The notes beneath the pieces are model-generated. The model was not told the DNA's origin. It saw only the letters and a list, made by a program, of their open reading frames with translations, and ran no database searches. DNA of 7,973 nt, from the NCBI GenBank assembly GCA_031284765.1, contig JAITXK010000107.1, forward strand, positions 1 through 7,973. Direction: 5' to 3'. Numbering within the stretch: the stretch's first letter is position 1; the number at the start of each line of letters is the position of its first letter. Shown here one piece after another: positions 1 through 6,705 of this stretch. A program made the translations under genes and the position numbers. The stretch comes from Candidatus Symbiothrix sp. (lineage in GTDB: Bacteria > Bacteroidota > Bacteroidia > Bacteroidales > Azobacteroidaceae).

Positions 1-831
1 ACTGGTAATATAAAGCCGCACCTCTTTTTCTTCTTTTCCACTTGACTTGCTGTAGCGTGTAGCTTCTATCTTGACTATCGCTGTTAGATTTTTCCATGCC
101 TCTGCCTTATCAATAAAGGAAAGATCAGTATAGAGTGTACATCTCCGTTGCTCAATACGTCCATGACCAAAATCATCTTCTATCCATTCTGATGTCGGAC
201 TGGTAAAGCGGACAGTTCGTTCAGCATCCTCTTCCAAGCAACCCTGATTGCCTTTGACGGCTAAAAGGTAATCACCTCCTTTGTCTATTATCTTGGCGGC
301 AATGTCACGCTGACAGCCCATTGCATCTATGGTAACCAGACATCCTTTGATGACTAAAACTTCCAATAACTTGGGGATAGCCGTGATTTCATTCGACTTT
401 GCATCAACCTTCACTTGTCCTAAACTCAATTGGTTGGCTTTTGACCACGCACTGACAATATGAACCACTCGTTTGGAATCTCCCGCTCGTGAACCGCAAA
501 GGGTCTTCCCATCAATACTGACCACATCGCCGTCTGTCAACGTTGAGATGTCTTTTATCCAAGAGAGGAAGGCTTGATCAAATTCGTCCGGATCTAACGC
601 ACTGAAAAAACGGTTAAAGGTATCGTGAGAGGGAATACCATTAGGCAATCGCAGATATTGCCGTAACCAGGTTTCTTTGGCTTTGCCATAATTTTCAATA
701 TCATTCCACGTCTCTGCCCCACAAATGACCGCTGCAAGGGTAATAAAGATAATGTCCTCCATCAAATGATCTTTAGTCCTATCCACGCGAGGATCTGTTA
801 ACCCTGTAAAATAACTAAGCGGTGTTTGCAT
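1..831 (-). CDS. ISAs1-family transposase (DDE), C-terminus outside window
   Basis: An open frame of 277 codons begins at ATG 831-829 and runs off the left edge without a stop; family members are typically about 370-380 residues, so roughly the last quarter is missing. The N-terminus (MQTPLSYFTGLTDPRVDR, then a segment rich in LAAVICGAETW) is the usual ISAs1/H-repeat N-terminal domain. The DDE nuclease core follows: first Asp D107 in VVSIDGKT, second Asp D169 in VTIDAMGCQ, the family motif GDYLLAVKGNQ at 186-196, and HGRIEQRR near 223-230, where E227 is the probable third acidic residue. It catalyses cut or copy transposition of its own element. The start is supported by a purine-rich AGGAAAAG about 5 nt upstream on the minus strand. 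No frameshift or internal stop is seen, so the enzyme may be functional if the hidden part is intact. Confidence 0.93.
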   Translation of the reverse strand, partial: MQTPLSYFTGLTDPRVDRTKDHLMEDIIFITLAAVICGAETWNDIENYGKAKETWLRQYLRLPNGIPSHDTFNRFFSALDPDEFDQAFLSWIKDISTLTDGDVVSIDGKTLCGSRAGDSKRVVHIVSAWSKANQLSLGQVKVDAKSNEITAIPKLLEVLVIKGCLVTIDAMGCQRDIAAKIIDKGGDYLLAVKGNQGCLEEDAERTVRFTSPTSEWIEDDFGHGRIEQRRCTLYTDLSFIDKAEAWKNLTAIVKIEATRYSKSSGKEEKEVRLYITS

Positions 832-890
832 AATTCTTTTCCTATACAAACGGACCTTGAAAATCTTTAGTATTTAAAATGCGTTAAAAA

Positions 891-913
891 TATATTAAGA
901 TGCGTTTGCCCTG
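891..913 (-). repeat. Probable terminal inverted repeat of the IS
   Basis: Read on the minus strand, this begins CAGGGCAAACGCATC and then turns AT-rich toward the transposase start. Its place at the junction between the transposase leader and a broken foreign reading frame makes it the likely IS tip. The partner repeat is outside the window, so length and identity cannot be confirmed. Confidence 0.5.
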
Positions 914-1044
914 GATTGCGGGTGCTGGTAGAGGATAATTTTGTTGAAAAAATAGATGTAACTCCTTTGGCTGATGGCGTTTATTTTGTGCGCATTGCCG
1001 TAGAGGGTACGATAATCACGAAGAAAATTATTGTGAAGAAATAA
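914..1044 (+). pseudogene. 3' remnant of a T9SS cargo protein (C-terminal sorting domain)
   Basis: A frame ending at TAA 1042-1044 encodes 43 residues to the right of the IS tip: GLRVLVEDNFVEKIDVTPL, then ADGVYFVRIAVEG and TIITKKIIVKK. The pattern (I/V)DVxxLxxGVYFVRI followed by a short hydrophilic turn and a terminal KKIIVKK is the hallmark of the Por/type IX secretion C-terminal sorting domain (type A). That domain directs outer-membrane translocation and is removed at the cell surface. Extended leftward the frame enters the IS and meets a stop at 868-870, with no start codon between, so this piece cannot be an independent gene. The body of the protein presumably lies on the far side of the IS, outside the window. 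Its function cannot be told from this tail. It could instead be an old fragment whose 5' part was lost. Confidence 0.8.
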
Positions 1045-1077
1045 AACGTCTTTTTGAAGGACTTGTCATGGCGGGCC

Positions 1078-1130
1078 TGAACCGCCATCCCCTGATGATC
1101 AATGCCGGTTTTTCATGGGATGGCGGGTCA
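1078..1130. repeat. Imperfect 14-bp inverted repeat, 25-nt loop
   Basis: TGAACCGCCATCCC (1078-1091) pairs with GGGATGGCGGGTCA (1117-1130), 13 of 14 positions matching. A third copy of the core (CATGGCGGG) sits just to the left at about 1067-1075, and ACTTG at 1061 mirrors CAAGT at 1129-1133, suggesting a larger nested or decayed palindromic element. It lies 34 nt after the stop of the T9SS remnant and could fold as a 3' hairpin. The downstream run (AGTTTATTTA) is only weakly T-rich, so a terminator call is not safe. It is probably a dispersed intergenic palindromic repeat. Confidence 0.6.
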
Positions 1131-1154
1131 AGTTTATTTAATAGATATTCCCCC

Positions 1155-1270
1155 GTTCGGCGTAGCGTCCACGCTACGTCGCATTAAAAGTAAGGCTCCC
1201 GCCTTGCCTTGCAAGTGCGAAGCAGGAGCTTCGCTGTTAGCGGCGACGTAGCGTGGACGCTACGCCGAAC
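1155..1270. repeat. Perfect 28-bp inverted repeat flanking a 60-bp centre
   Basis: Arm 1155-1182 is the exact reverse complement of arm 1243-1270. A further five C (1150-1154) can pair with five G (1273-1277) after a 2-nt bulge. Each arm is itself a dyad: CGTAGCGT-CC-ACGCTACG at 1161-1178 and CGTAGCGT-GG-ACGCTACG at 1247-1264, so the arms differ as direct repeats only in the central dinucleotide. The 60-bp centre (1183-1242) holds smaller dyads: GCTCC 1195-1199 with GGAGC 1225-1229, and GCGAAG 1217-1222 with CTTCGC 1229-1234. No convincing protein is encoded. It could be a miniature palindromic repeat element, an invertible segment, or a stable RNA hairpin; the sequence does not decide. Confidence 0.85.
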
Positions 1271-1298
1271 AAGGGGGTTGGGGGGGGTCACATCTACC

Positions 1299-1320
1299 AT
1301 TTTGTCAAAAGTGACAAAAT
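1299..1320. promoter_or_regulatory. 9-bp perfect dyad, possible operator
   Basis: ATTTTGTCA (1299-1307) and TGACAAAAT (1312-1320) form a perfect dyad around AAAG. It is not followed by a T-run on either strand, so it does not look like a terminator. Its symmetry and its place about 60 bp upstream of the -33 element of the operon promoter fit a binding site for a dimeric regulator. No regulator gene is in the window and the function is inferred. Confidence 0.4.
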
Positions 1321-1332
1321 TAAACCCGTAAT

Positions 1333-1373
1333 TAAGAGGTATCATTGAAAAATAGTATCTCTTATTTTTATTT
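1333..1373 (+). terminator. Weak terminator-like hairpin just upstream of the operon promoter
   Basis: TAAGAGGTAT (1333-1342) can pair as RNA with GTATCTCTTA (1355-1364), ten pairs including two G-U wobbles, around a 12-nt loop. TTTTTATTT (1365-1373) follows. The arrangement would stop rightward transcription from the IS/T9SS side just before the operon's own promoter. The stem is AT-rich and weak, so the call is tentative. Confidence 0.3.
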
Positions 1374-1380
1374 AAAACCA

Positions 1381-1411
1381 TTGCACGGATAGAAATTTGT
1401 AGTAATTTTGC
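1381..1411 (+). promoter_or_regulatory. Bacteroidota-type promoter of the glycosidase operon
   Basis: TTGC at 1381-1384 and TAATTTTGC at 1403-1411 match the primary sigma (sigma-ABfr) consensus of Bacteroidota: TTG at -33, 19 nt, then TAnnTTTG at -7, with every consensus base of the -7 box present. Transcription should start near 1417-1420. That gives a leader of only about 20 nt before the GTG start at 1437, too short to hold a riboswitch. It is the only strong promoter match I see for the four downstream genes. Confidence 0.65.
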
Positions 1412-1436
1412 AACTCACTATAAAAATTGATATATC

Positions 1437-4400
1437 GTGAAGAATTTCTGTTGTTTAACTGCATTTTTGGTGTGTTTTTGTATTTCCGCAAGTTCTCAAT
1501 CTTCTAAAGAAACCAAGTTAAAAGAGTGGCAAGACGTATCGGTCGTCGGAGTGAATCGCGTCCGGATGCATGCCGCCGGTTTTGCTTTCGAGACTCAGGC
1601 ATTGGCGGAAACCCGAGCCAGGGAAAAATCGGCTTATTTTCAATCGCTCAATGGTTTGTGGAAATTCAAATGGGTGGAAAGCCCTTCGCAACGTCCGGAA
1701 GGCTTTGAAAAAGAAGGCTATGATGTTTCCGCATGGGATAATTTCCTTGTTCCTGCCAACTGGGAATTTAATAACACCGGCAAGACCTATGGCTATCCTA
1801 TCTATGTCAATCACCCCTTTGAGTTCGGAAAAGGCTGGGGATGGTTGCAAAACAACTATACAATCGACAAGTTGGTCGAAAATCTGCCGGCGGAATACAA
1901 TCCGGTAGGTTCCTACAAACGCACGTTTACCCTTCCCGAATCGTGGGACGGACGCGAAGTCTTCATTCACCTTGGTGCAGTAAAATCAGCCTTCTATATT
2001 TGGATTAACGGCCAATACGTGGGCTACAGCGAAGATTCCAAATTGGAAGCCGAGTTTGATATTACCCCTTATGTCCGCAAAGGTGAAAATACCGTTGCTT
2101 TGGAAGTCTATCGCTGGAGCATGGGCAGCTACCTCGAATGTCAGGATTTCTGGCGTGTTTCGGGTATTGAGCGTGATGTGTATCTTTATTCCACACCTAA
2201 ACTCGCCATCGAAGATTTTACCGTAGAAGCAAGTTTGAACGACACCTATCAAAAAGGTATCTTTCAATTAACGGTTTGGGTAAAAGATTATACCCGCAAA
2301 GGGAAAGAGAAAAAAGCTTTGCCGCCGCATCAAGTGCATGCTACATTATTCCTTGAAAACGGAATTAAAATGGATAATCAAATGTCGCCCAGCGTAAGCG
2401 AATTTGAAGGTCGTTGGTTAATTGGAGGTGATTTTCCGATACCAACCATTCAACCATGGTCGGCCGAAACACCGCATTTGTATTCATTATATATAAGCTT
2501 GTTGGATGAAGAAGGAAAGACAACCGAAGTGATTCCCGTGCGTGTGGGTTTCCGTAGCATCGAAATCAAAAATGCACAAGTATTGGTTAATGGGCAACCG
2601 GTATTGATTAAAGGCGTGAACCGCCACGAACACAGCCATAAAACGGCTCACGTGGTTTCCAAAGAAGAAATGCGCAAAGATATAGAGTTGATGAAGCAGA
2701 TGAATATCAATGCCGTCAGAATGTCGCACTATCCCAACGACCCCTACTTTTACGAATTATGCGACGAATACGGTATCTATGTTTGTGATGAAGCCAATAT
2801 TGAATCACACGGTTTGTATTACGATTTAAAACGTACATTGGGAAATAACTCCGATTTCCTAACCTCCCATATCGAACGGGTGATGCGTATGTATGCCCGC
2901 GACAAGAATTATCCGAGTGTGATATTCTGGTCTTTGGGCAATGAAGCCGGCAACGGATACAATTTCTACAATGCCTACATGGCCTTGAAAAAAGCCGATA
3001 AGACCCGCCCTGTGCAATACGAACGCGCGGAAGCGGAATGGAATACCGATATTTACTGTCCGCAGTATCCTTCTCCCAACAGTTTCCGGTCGTATGGCGA
3101 ACGGCGCACCGACCGTCCGATGATTTCCTCCGAATATGCTCATGCCATGGGCAATAGCTTGGGCAATTTCAAAGAATATTGGGAAGTGATTGAAGACCCG
3201 AAATACCCGACTCTGCAAGGTGGATTTATCTGGGAATGGATTGACCACGGATTGCAAGTAACCCGCAACGGAAAAACCTTCTTTGCCTACGGCGGAGATT
3301 TTGAACCGGAATCGGTATTTGAAGGCAAACCGAAAGACCGTAATTTTGTGCTGGACGGTATTATTCAACCCGACCGGACATTGCACCCGGGCACATCCGA
3401 AGTAAAAAAAGTATATCAAAACATCGCTACTGCGTGGAGTGATAGCGTAACGTACACGATTCGCGTGAAAAACAAGAATTATTTCCGCGATTTGAGCAAT
3501 TATTATTTGTCGTGGACATTGCTGGAAAACGGAAAACCCGTGCAATCGGACCGGATGGAACGATTGAATATATTGCCTTTGCAAACGGCAATATACACAT
3601 TACCGATTACTTACAAGCGTCAAAACGGAAAAGAGTATTTGGTAAATATTGACTACAAACTGAAAACGGCCGAACCCTTCCTTCCGAAAGACTACAGCAT
3701 CGCGTACGAACAGTTGAGCATTGCAGCATTTGAACCGTCCGAAACGACCCTCTCAAACGCACCGCTTCGAGTAACGCAAACCGGTGCTGAATGGACAGCC
3801 AAAGGCAAAGATTTCTCCGTCACCTTCGATTTGACGACCGGATTAATCAAGAGCTATCAATACAAAGGGCAAACCTTGCTTACTTCCGGCCCGCAAGTGA
3901 ATTTCTGGCGGCCGATGACCGATAACGATTACGGCGCCGGTTCGAACAGCAAATTGCGCGTCTGGCACGATGCGGGAAAAACCGAAACAGCCACGGTAAG
4001 AGTATTGCAGGAAGCGGGCGCTTATCAAATTGTGAGCGAGAAATCGTTGTTGAACGGTGATGCCAAATTCACCCAAACCTATACCATTGACGGCGCGGGA
4101 ACGATTGTCGTTGATAATCATTTCGAAAAGATAAAGGGCGAACATCCGATATTGCCGAAATTCGGAAACATCCTGATTGTTCCGAAGCAATTCAATCATC
4201 TTAGCTATTACGGCCGCGGCCCGCAGGAGAATTACATTGACCGCAATTCCGGCGCAAACCTGGGTATCTATAAAAGCACGGTGGATGAACAATTCCACCC
4301 CTACGGACGTCCGCAGGAAAACGGCAACAAGACCGGTGTCCGCTGGTTGACATTGACCGACAAAAAAGGCAAAGGCCTGAAGATTACCGGCAATCTTCCG

Positions 4401-4625
4401 CTCGAATTTTCCGCTTTGCATTACTCTATGGATGATTTAGACCCCGAACAGGAGCGCAAGCAATACCACGCCGGCGAATTGGTAAAACGCAGCGAAGTGT
4501 ATCTCAACGTCGATTATCGCCAAATGGGTGTAGCCGGCATTGACAGTTGGGCTTCCTTGCCTTTGGACAAGTACCGGATTCCATACGCTTCCTGTCAATA
4601 TACATATAGTATTCAACCTAATTAA
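1437..4625 (+). CDS. lacZ: Exported GH2 beta-galactosidase (LacZ type)
   Basis: It hydrolyses terminal beta-D-galactose, probably in the periplasm or at the cell surface. The 1062-residue protein has the full LacZ architecture plus a signal peptide (residues 1-21, MKNFCCLTAFLVCF then ISASSQ). The sugar-binding jelly roll spans about 65-255, an Ig-like domain 257-373, the TIM barrel 375-665, a second Ig-like domain about 670-760, and the C-terminal Bgal_small_N domain from about 785. The acid/base is E503 in SLGNEAGNG and the nucleophile E566 in SSEYAHAMGNS. E456 and H458 (NIESHG) with E503 match the LacZ magnesium site, and GVNRHEHS at 393-400 is also LacZ-like. GTG is the start because it gives a complete signal peptide and an in-frame stop lies 3 codons upstream (1428-1430). 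It is the first gene of the operon. Galactosidase activity is well supported; linkage and natural substrate are not visible. Confidence 0.94.
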   Translation: MKNFCCLTAFLVCFCISASSQSSKETKLKEWQDVSVVGVNRVRMHAAGFAFETQALAETRAREKSAYFQSLNGLWKFKWVESPSQRPEGFEKEGYDVSAWDNFLVPANWEFNNTGKTYGYPIYVNHPFEFGKGWGWLQNNYTIDKLVENLPAEYNPVGSYKRTFTLPESWDGREVFIHLGAVKSAFYIWINGQYVGYSEDSKLEAEFDITPYVRKGENTVALEVYRWSMGSYLECQDFWRVSGIERDVYLYSTPKLAIEDFTVEASLNDTYQKGIFQLTVWVKDYTRKGKEKKALPPHQVHATLFLENGIKMDNQMSPSVSEFEGRWLIGGDFPIPTIQPWSAETPHLYSLYISLLDEEGKTTEVIPVRVGFRSIEIKNAQVLVNGQPVLIKGVNRHEHSHKTAHVVSKEEMRKDIELMKQMNINAVRMSHYPNDPYFYELCDEYGIYVCDEANIESHGLYYDLKRTLGNNSDFLTSHIERVMRMYARDKNYPSVIFWSLGNEAGNGYNFYNAYMALKKADKTRPVQYERAEAEWNTDIYCPQYPSPNSFRSYGERRTDRPMISSEYAHAMGNSLGNFKEYWEVIEDPKYPTLQGGFIWEWIDHGLQVTRNGKTFFAYGGDFEPESVFEGKPKDRNFVLDGIIQPDRTLHPGTSEVKKVYQNIATAWSDSVTYTIRVKNKNYFRDLSNYYLSWTLLENGKPVQSDRMERLNILPLQTAIYTLPITYKRQNGKEYLVNIDYKLKTAEPFLPKDYSIAYEQLSIAAFEPSETTLSNAPLRVTQTGAEWTAKGKDFSVTFDLTTGLIKSYQYKGQTLLTSGPQVNFWRPMTDNDYGAGSNSKLRVWHDAGKTETATVRVLQEAGAYQIVSEKSLLNGDAKFTQTYTIDGAGTIVVDNHFEKIKGEHPILPKFGNILIVPKQFNHLSYYGRGPQENYIDRNSGANLGIYKSTVDEQFHPYGRPQENGNKTGVRWLTLTDKKGKGLKITGNLPLEFSALHYSMDDLDPEQERKQYHAGELVKRSEVYLNVDYRQMGVAGIDSWASLPLDKYRIPYASCQYTYSIQPN

Positions 4626-4643
4626 ATTATTGGATTAAAGTAA

Positions 4644-5603
4644 ATGAGAAAAATCTTGATTGTGGGCAGTACAGGCCAGATTGGTTCTGAATTAAGTCAA
4701 AAATTGCGTTCCGTTTACGGAAAAGATAATGTGGTTTGCGGTCACTTTGCGCCGCCTTATCCCGAAGGTTTTTTTGATGCCGGCCCAACGGTACAAGTTG
4801 ATGCAACGGATAAAAACCAGATTGCAGAAGCTGTAAAACACTACCAAATAGATACCATATATAACTTGGCGGCTATTTTATCAGCCACGGCTGAAAAAAA
4901 TCCGGCTTTGGGTTGGAATGTAGGAATCGGCAGTTTGATGAACTGCCTGGATGTGGCGAAAGAATATCGTTGCGCCGTCTTTACCCCCAGTTCCATCGGA
5001 GCTTTCGGGCCGGATACGCCGCATACGAAAACGCCGCAAGACACCGTGCAACGTCCCAATACCATTTATGGCATTACGAAAGTTACCGGCGAATTGTTGA
5101 GCGATTATTATTTCCAGCGCTGGGGAGTGGATACCCGTTCGGTACGTTTCCCCGGTTTGATTTCCAGTTTGACGCTTCCCGGCGGCGGCACAACCGATTA
5201 TGCTGTGGAAATCTATTACAAAGCCGTGCAGGGCGAAAAGTTCACTTGCCCCATACAGGCCGGCACATTCATGGATATGATGTACATGCCCGATGCGCTC
5301 GATGCCGCCATCCAACTGATGGAAGCCGACCCTTCGCGCCTGAAACACCGTAATTCATTTAACGTAACGGCGATGAGTTTCGACCCCGAAATGCTTTTGA
5401 AAGCCATTCAAAAACATCTTCCCGGCTTTGGAATGACCTACGAAATTGACCCGCTGAAGCAAGCTATTGCCGATTCATGGCCCGATTCGATGGATGATTC
5501 CTGCGCCCGCGAAGAATGGGATTGGAACCCCCAATTCGACTTGGATACCATGACAGCAGACATGATTAATATTCTTAAATTAAAATATGGAAACACACAT
5601 TGA
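4644..5603 (+). CDS. tdh: SDR-type L-threonine 3-dehydrogenase
   Basis: It most likely oxidises L-threonine to L-2-amino-3-oxobutyrate with NAD+ in the cytoplasm. The 319 residues are the normal length for the short-chain-dehydrogenase type of threonine dehydrogenase, which is distinct from the zinc-dependent Tdh of E. coli. Visible are the Rossmann motif GSTGQIG at 8-14, Asp at 53 in the VDATD segment, NLAAILSATAEKNP at 74-87, the serines in TPSSIGAFGP (116-117), and the catalytic pair Y142/K146 in IYGITKVTGE. PGGGTTDYAVEIYYKAV at 179-195 is characteristic of this subfamily and separates it from UDP-sugar epimerases. The gene starts 18 nt after the beta-galactosidase stop and overlaps the next gene by 17 nt, so it is an integral operon member. 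No ligase (kbl) gene is in the window. Its presence among GalNAc genes is unexpected; a drifted specificity toward another hydroxy substrate cannot be excluded. Confidence 0.85.
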   Translation: MRKILIVGSTGQIGSELSQKLRSVYGKDNVVCGHFAPPYPEGFFDAGPTVQVDATDKNQIAEAVKHYQIDTIYNLAAILSATAEKNPALGWNVGIGSLMNCLDVAKEYRCAVFTPSSIGAFGPDTPHTKTPQDTVQRPNTIYGITKVTGELLSDYYFQRWGVDTRSVRFPGLISSLTLPGGGTTDYAVEIYYKAVQGEKFTCPIQAGTFMDMMYMPDALDAAIQLMEADPSRLKHRNSFNVTAMSFDPEMLLKAIQKHLPGFGMTYEIDPLKQAIADSWPDSMDDSCAREEWDWNPQFDLDTMTADMINILKLKYGNTH

Positions 5604-6669
5604 ATTAGTAAATCACTTCCGTTTGGAAGGAACTCCGGTTTCAGTTGCTCCGTTGGGAGCGGGTCTTATCAACGCTTCGTACTTGGTGAAAACGAAAGAA
5701 GCGGACAAACCCGATTATTTGTTGCAACGCATCAACCACGGCATTTTCAAAAACGTGGAATTATTGCAGCATAATATCCTGCATGTAACCAATCATATCC
5801 GTAAAAAACTGGCCGAGAAAGGCGAAACGGATATTGAACGGAAAACATTGACAATCATCCCTGCTAAGGATGGGAAATTGTTTTATTTCGATGGCGAATA
5901 TTACTGGCGCGTCTATCTGTTCATCTCCGGCGGGAAAGGCTACGATACCATTACGCCCGAATTGGCCTACGAAGCGGGAAAAGCTTTCGGCGAATTTCAG
6001 GGCTATTTGGCGGATATTCCCGAAAAAATCGAAGAAACCATTCCAAATTTCCACAACATGGAATTTCGCTTGGAACAGTTCCGCGAAGCCGTTGCCAATG
6101 ATGCCGCCGGCCGCGTAGCCGCTTTTCAAAACATTATCCAAGAAATTGAAAGCCGTGCCGAAGAAATGTGCAAGGCGGAACGCATGGGGCGCGAGGGCAT
6201 TTTGCCGAAACGCATCAACCACTGCGATACGAAAGTAAACAATGTATTGTTCGGCGAGGACGGCCGTATCTTGTGCGTGGTCGATTTGGATACCGTGATG
6301 CCCGGCTATGTCTTGTCCGACTTTGGCGATTTTATCCGCACCGGAGCCAATACGGGAACTGAAGACGATGCCGATTTGAATCACGTAGGTGTCAATCTGG
6401 CTATCTTCGAAGGCTATGCCAAAGGCTATCTCGAAACAGCAAGGAAGTTCCTGTTGCCGGTGGAAATCGAAAACCTGCCTTTCGGCGCCCGTTTGCTGAC
6501 TTACATGCAAACCGTTCGTTTCTTTACCGATTATCTCAACGGCGATACCTATTACAAGATTAATTTTCCCGAACACAATTTGCAACGAACCAAGGCGCAG
6601 TTGAAATTGTTGCAGGATTTGGAAAAGAATCAGGAAAAGATGCAGGCGATTATTCAATCGTTCCTGTAA
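5587..6669 (+). CDS. nahK: N-acetylhexosamine 1-kinase-like (NahK; APH-fold phosphotransferase)
   Basis: By family it phosphorylates GalNAc or GlcNAc at the anomeric carbon with ATP, giving HexNAc-1-phosphate in the cytoplasm. The 360 residues match the length (about 359) and many conserved blocks of bifidobacterial NahK. These include GAGLINASYLV at 24-34 (nucleotide-loop region) and LLQRINHGIF at 45-54. The catalytic loop is NHCDTKVNN at 211-219 with D214 as the base, the metal-binding motif is VVDLDTVMPG at 231-240, and DFGDFIRTGANTGTEDD spans 245-261. The C-terminus contains FPEHNLQRTKAQLKLLQ at 327-343. The ATG at 5587 overlaps the end of the upstream gene by 17 nt, suggesting coupled translation. 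Homologues are often labelled generic aminoglycoside phosphotransferase or mucin desulfatase; neither antibiotic resistance nor sulfatase activity is implied. The neighbouring GH109 favours GalNAc as substrate, but GlcNAc is possible. Confidence 0.85.
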   Translation: METHIELVNHFRLEGTPVSVAPLGAGLINASYLVKTKEADKPDYLLQRINHGIFKNVELLQHNILHVTNHIRKKLAEKGETDIERKTLTIIPAKDGKLFYFDGEYYWRVYLFISGGKGYDTITPELAYEAGKAFGEFQGYLADIPEKIEETIPNFHNMEFRLEQFREAVANDAAGRVAAFQNIIQEIESRAEEMCKAERMGREGILPKRINHCDTKVNNVLFGEDGRILCVVDLDTVMPGYVLSDFGDFIRTGANTGTEDDADLNHVGVNLAIFEGYAKGYLETARKFLLPVEIENLPFGARLLTYMQTVRFFTDYLNGDTYYKINFPEHNLQRTKAQLKLLQDLEKNQEKMQAIIQSFL

Positions 6670-6705
6670 AACCGTCATTTATCAATCATTAAAAATAAAA
6701 CAAAT

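Larger units (their letters stand above)
1..913 (-). mobile_element. ISAs1-family insertion sequence, one end only
   Basis: The transposase gene plus an 82-bp AT-rich leader make up the promoter-proximal end of an ISAs1-family element; the other end lies left of the window. I place the outer tip near 913 because the minus strand reads CAGGGCAAACGCATC there and because a T9SS cargo reading frame becomes sensible only to the right of that point. Elements of this family usually have short terminal inverted repeats and make target duplications of about 8-10 bp. The candidate duplication is the sequence starting at 914 (GATTGCGGGT), which should recur beyond the left edge. The exact boundary is inferred, since the opposite terminal repeat cannot be seen. 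Transcription of the element points away from the glycosidase operon. Confidence 0.85.

Noticed and set aside
1078..1270. CRISPR-like repeat array
   Set aside because: There are only inverted pairs, no regularly spaced direct repeats with unique spacers, and no cas genes.
1184..1381. 65-codon minus-strand open frame in the intergenic region
   Set aside because: It covers one arm of the inverted repeat, the G-tract, the dyad and the terminator-like hairpin, and its product shows no recognisable family or compositional sense. The DNA structure explains the region better.
1437..1505. Lipoprotein signal peptide for the beta-galactosidase
   Set aside because: Cysteines are present (positions 5, 6, 13, 15), but none has a good lipobox before it; a standard signal peptidase I site near residues 18-21 fits better.
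2859..3584. 241-codon minus-strand open frame inside the beta-galactosidase gene
   Set aside because: It is antisense to the TIM-barrel region with all catalytic motifs on the plus strand; the protein is an implausible mirror of plus-strand codon bias.
4644..5603. UDP-glucose or UDP-GalNAc 4-epimerase (tempting because of the GalNAc context)
   Set aside because: The PGGGTTDYAVEIYY block and the overall pattern are those of SDR-type threonine dehydrogenases, and typical GalE substrate motifs are not seen.
5587..6669. Aminoglycoside resistance gene
   Set aside because: The fold is shared with aminoglycoside phosphotransferases, but the sequence blocks follow N-acetylhexosamine 1-kinases and the neighbours are glycan-degrading genes.
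5761..6678. 305-codon minus-strand open frame antisense to the kinase
   Set aside because: The plus-strand kinase has clear conserved motifs along its full length. The antisense product has no recognisable domain.
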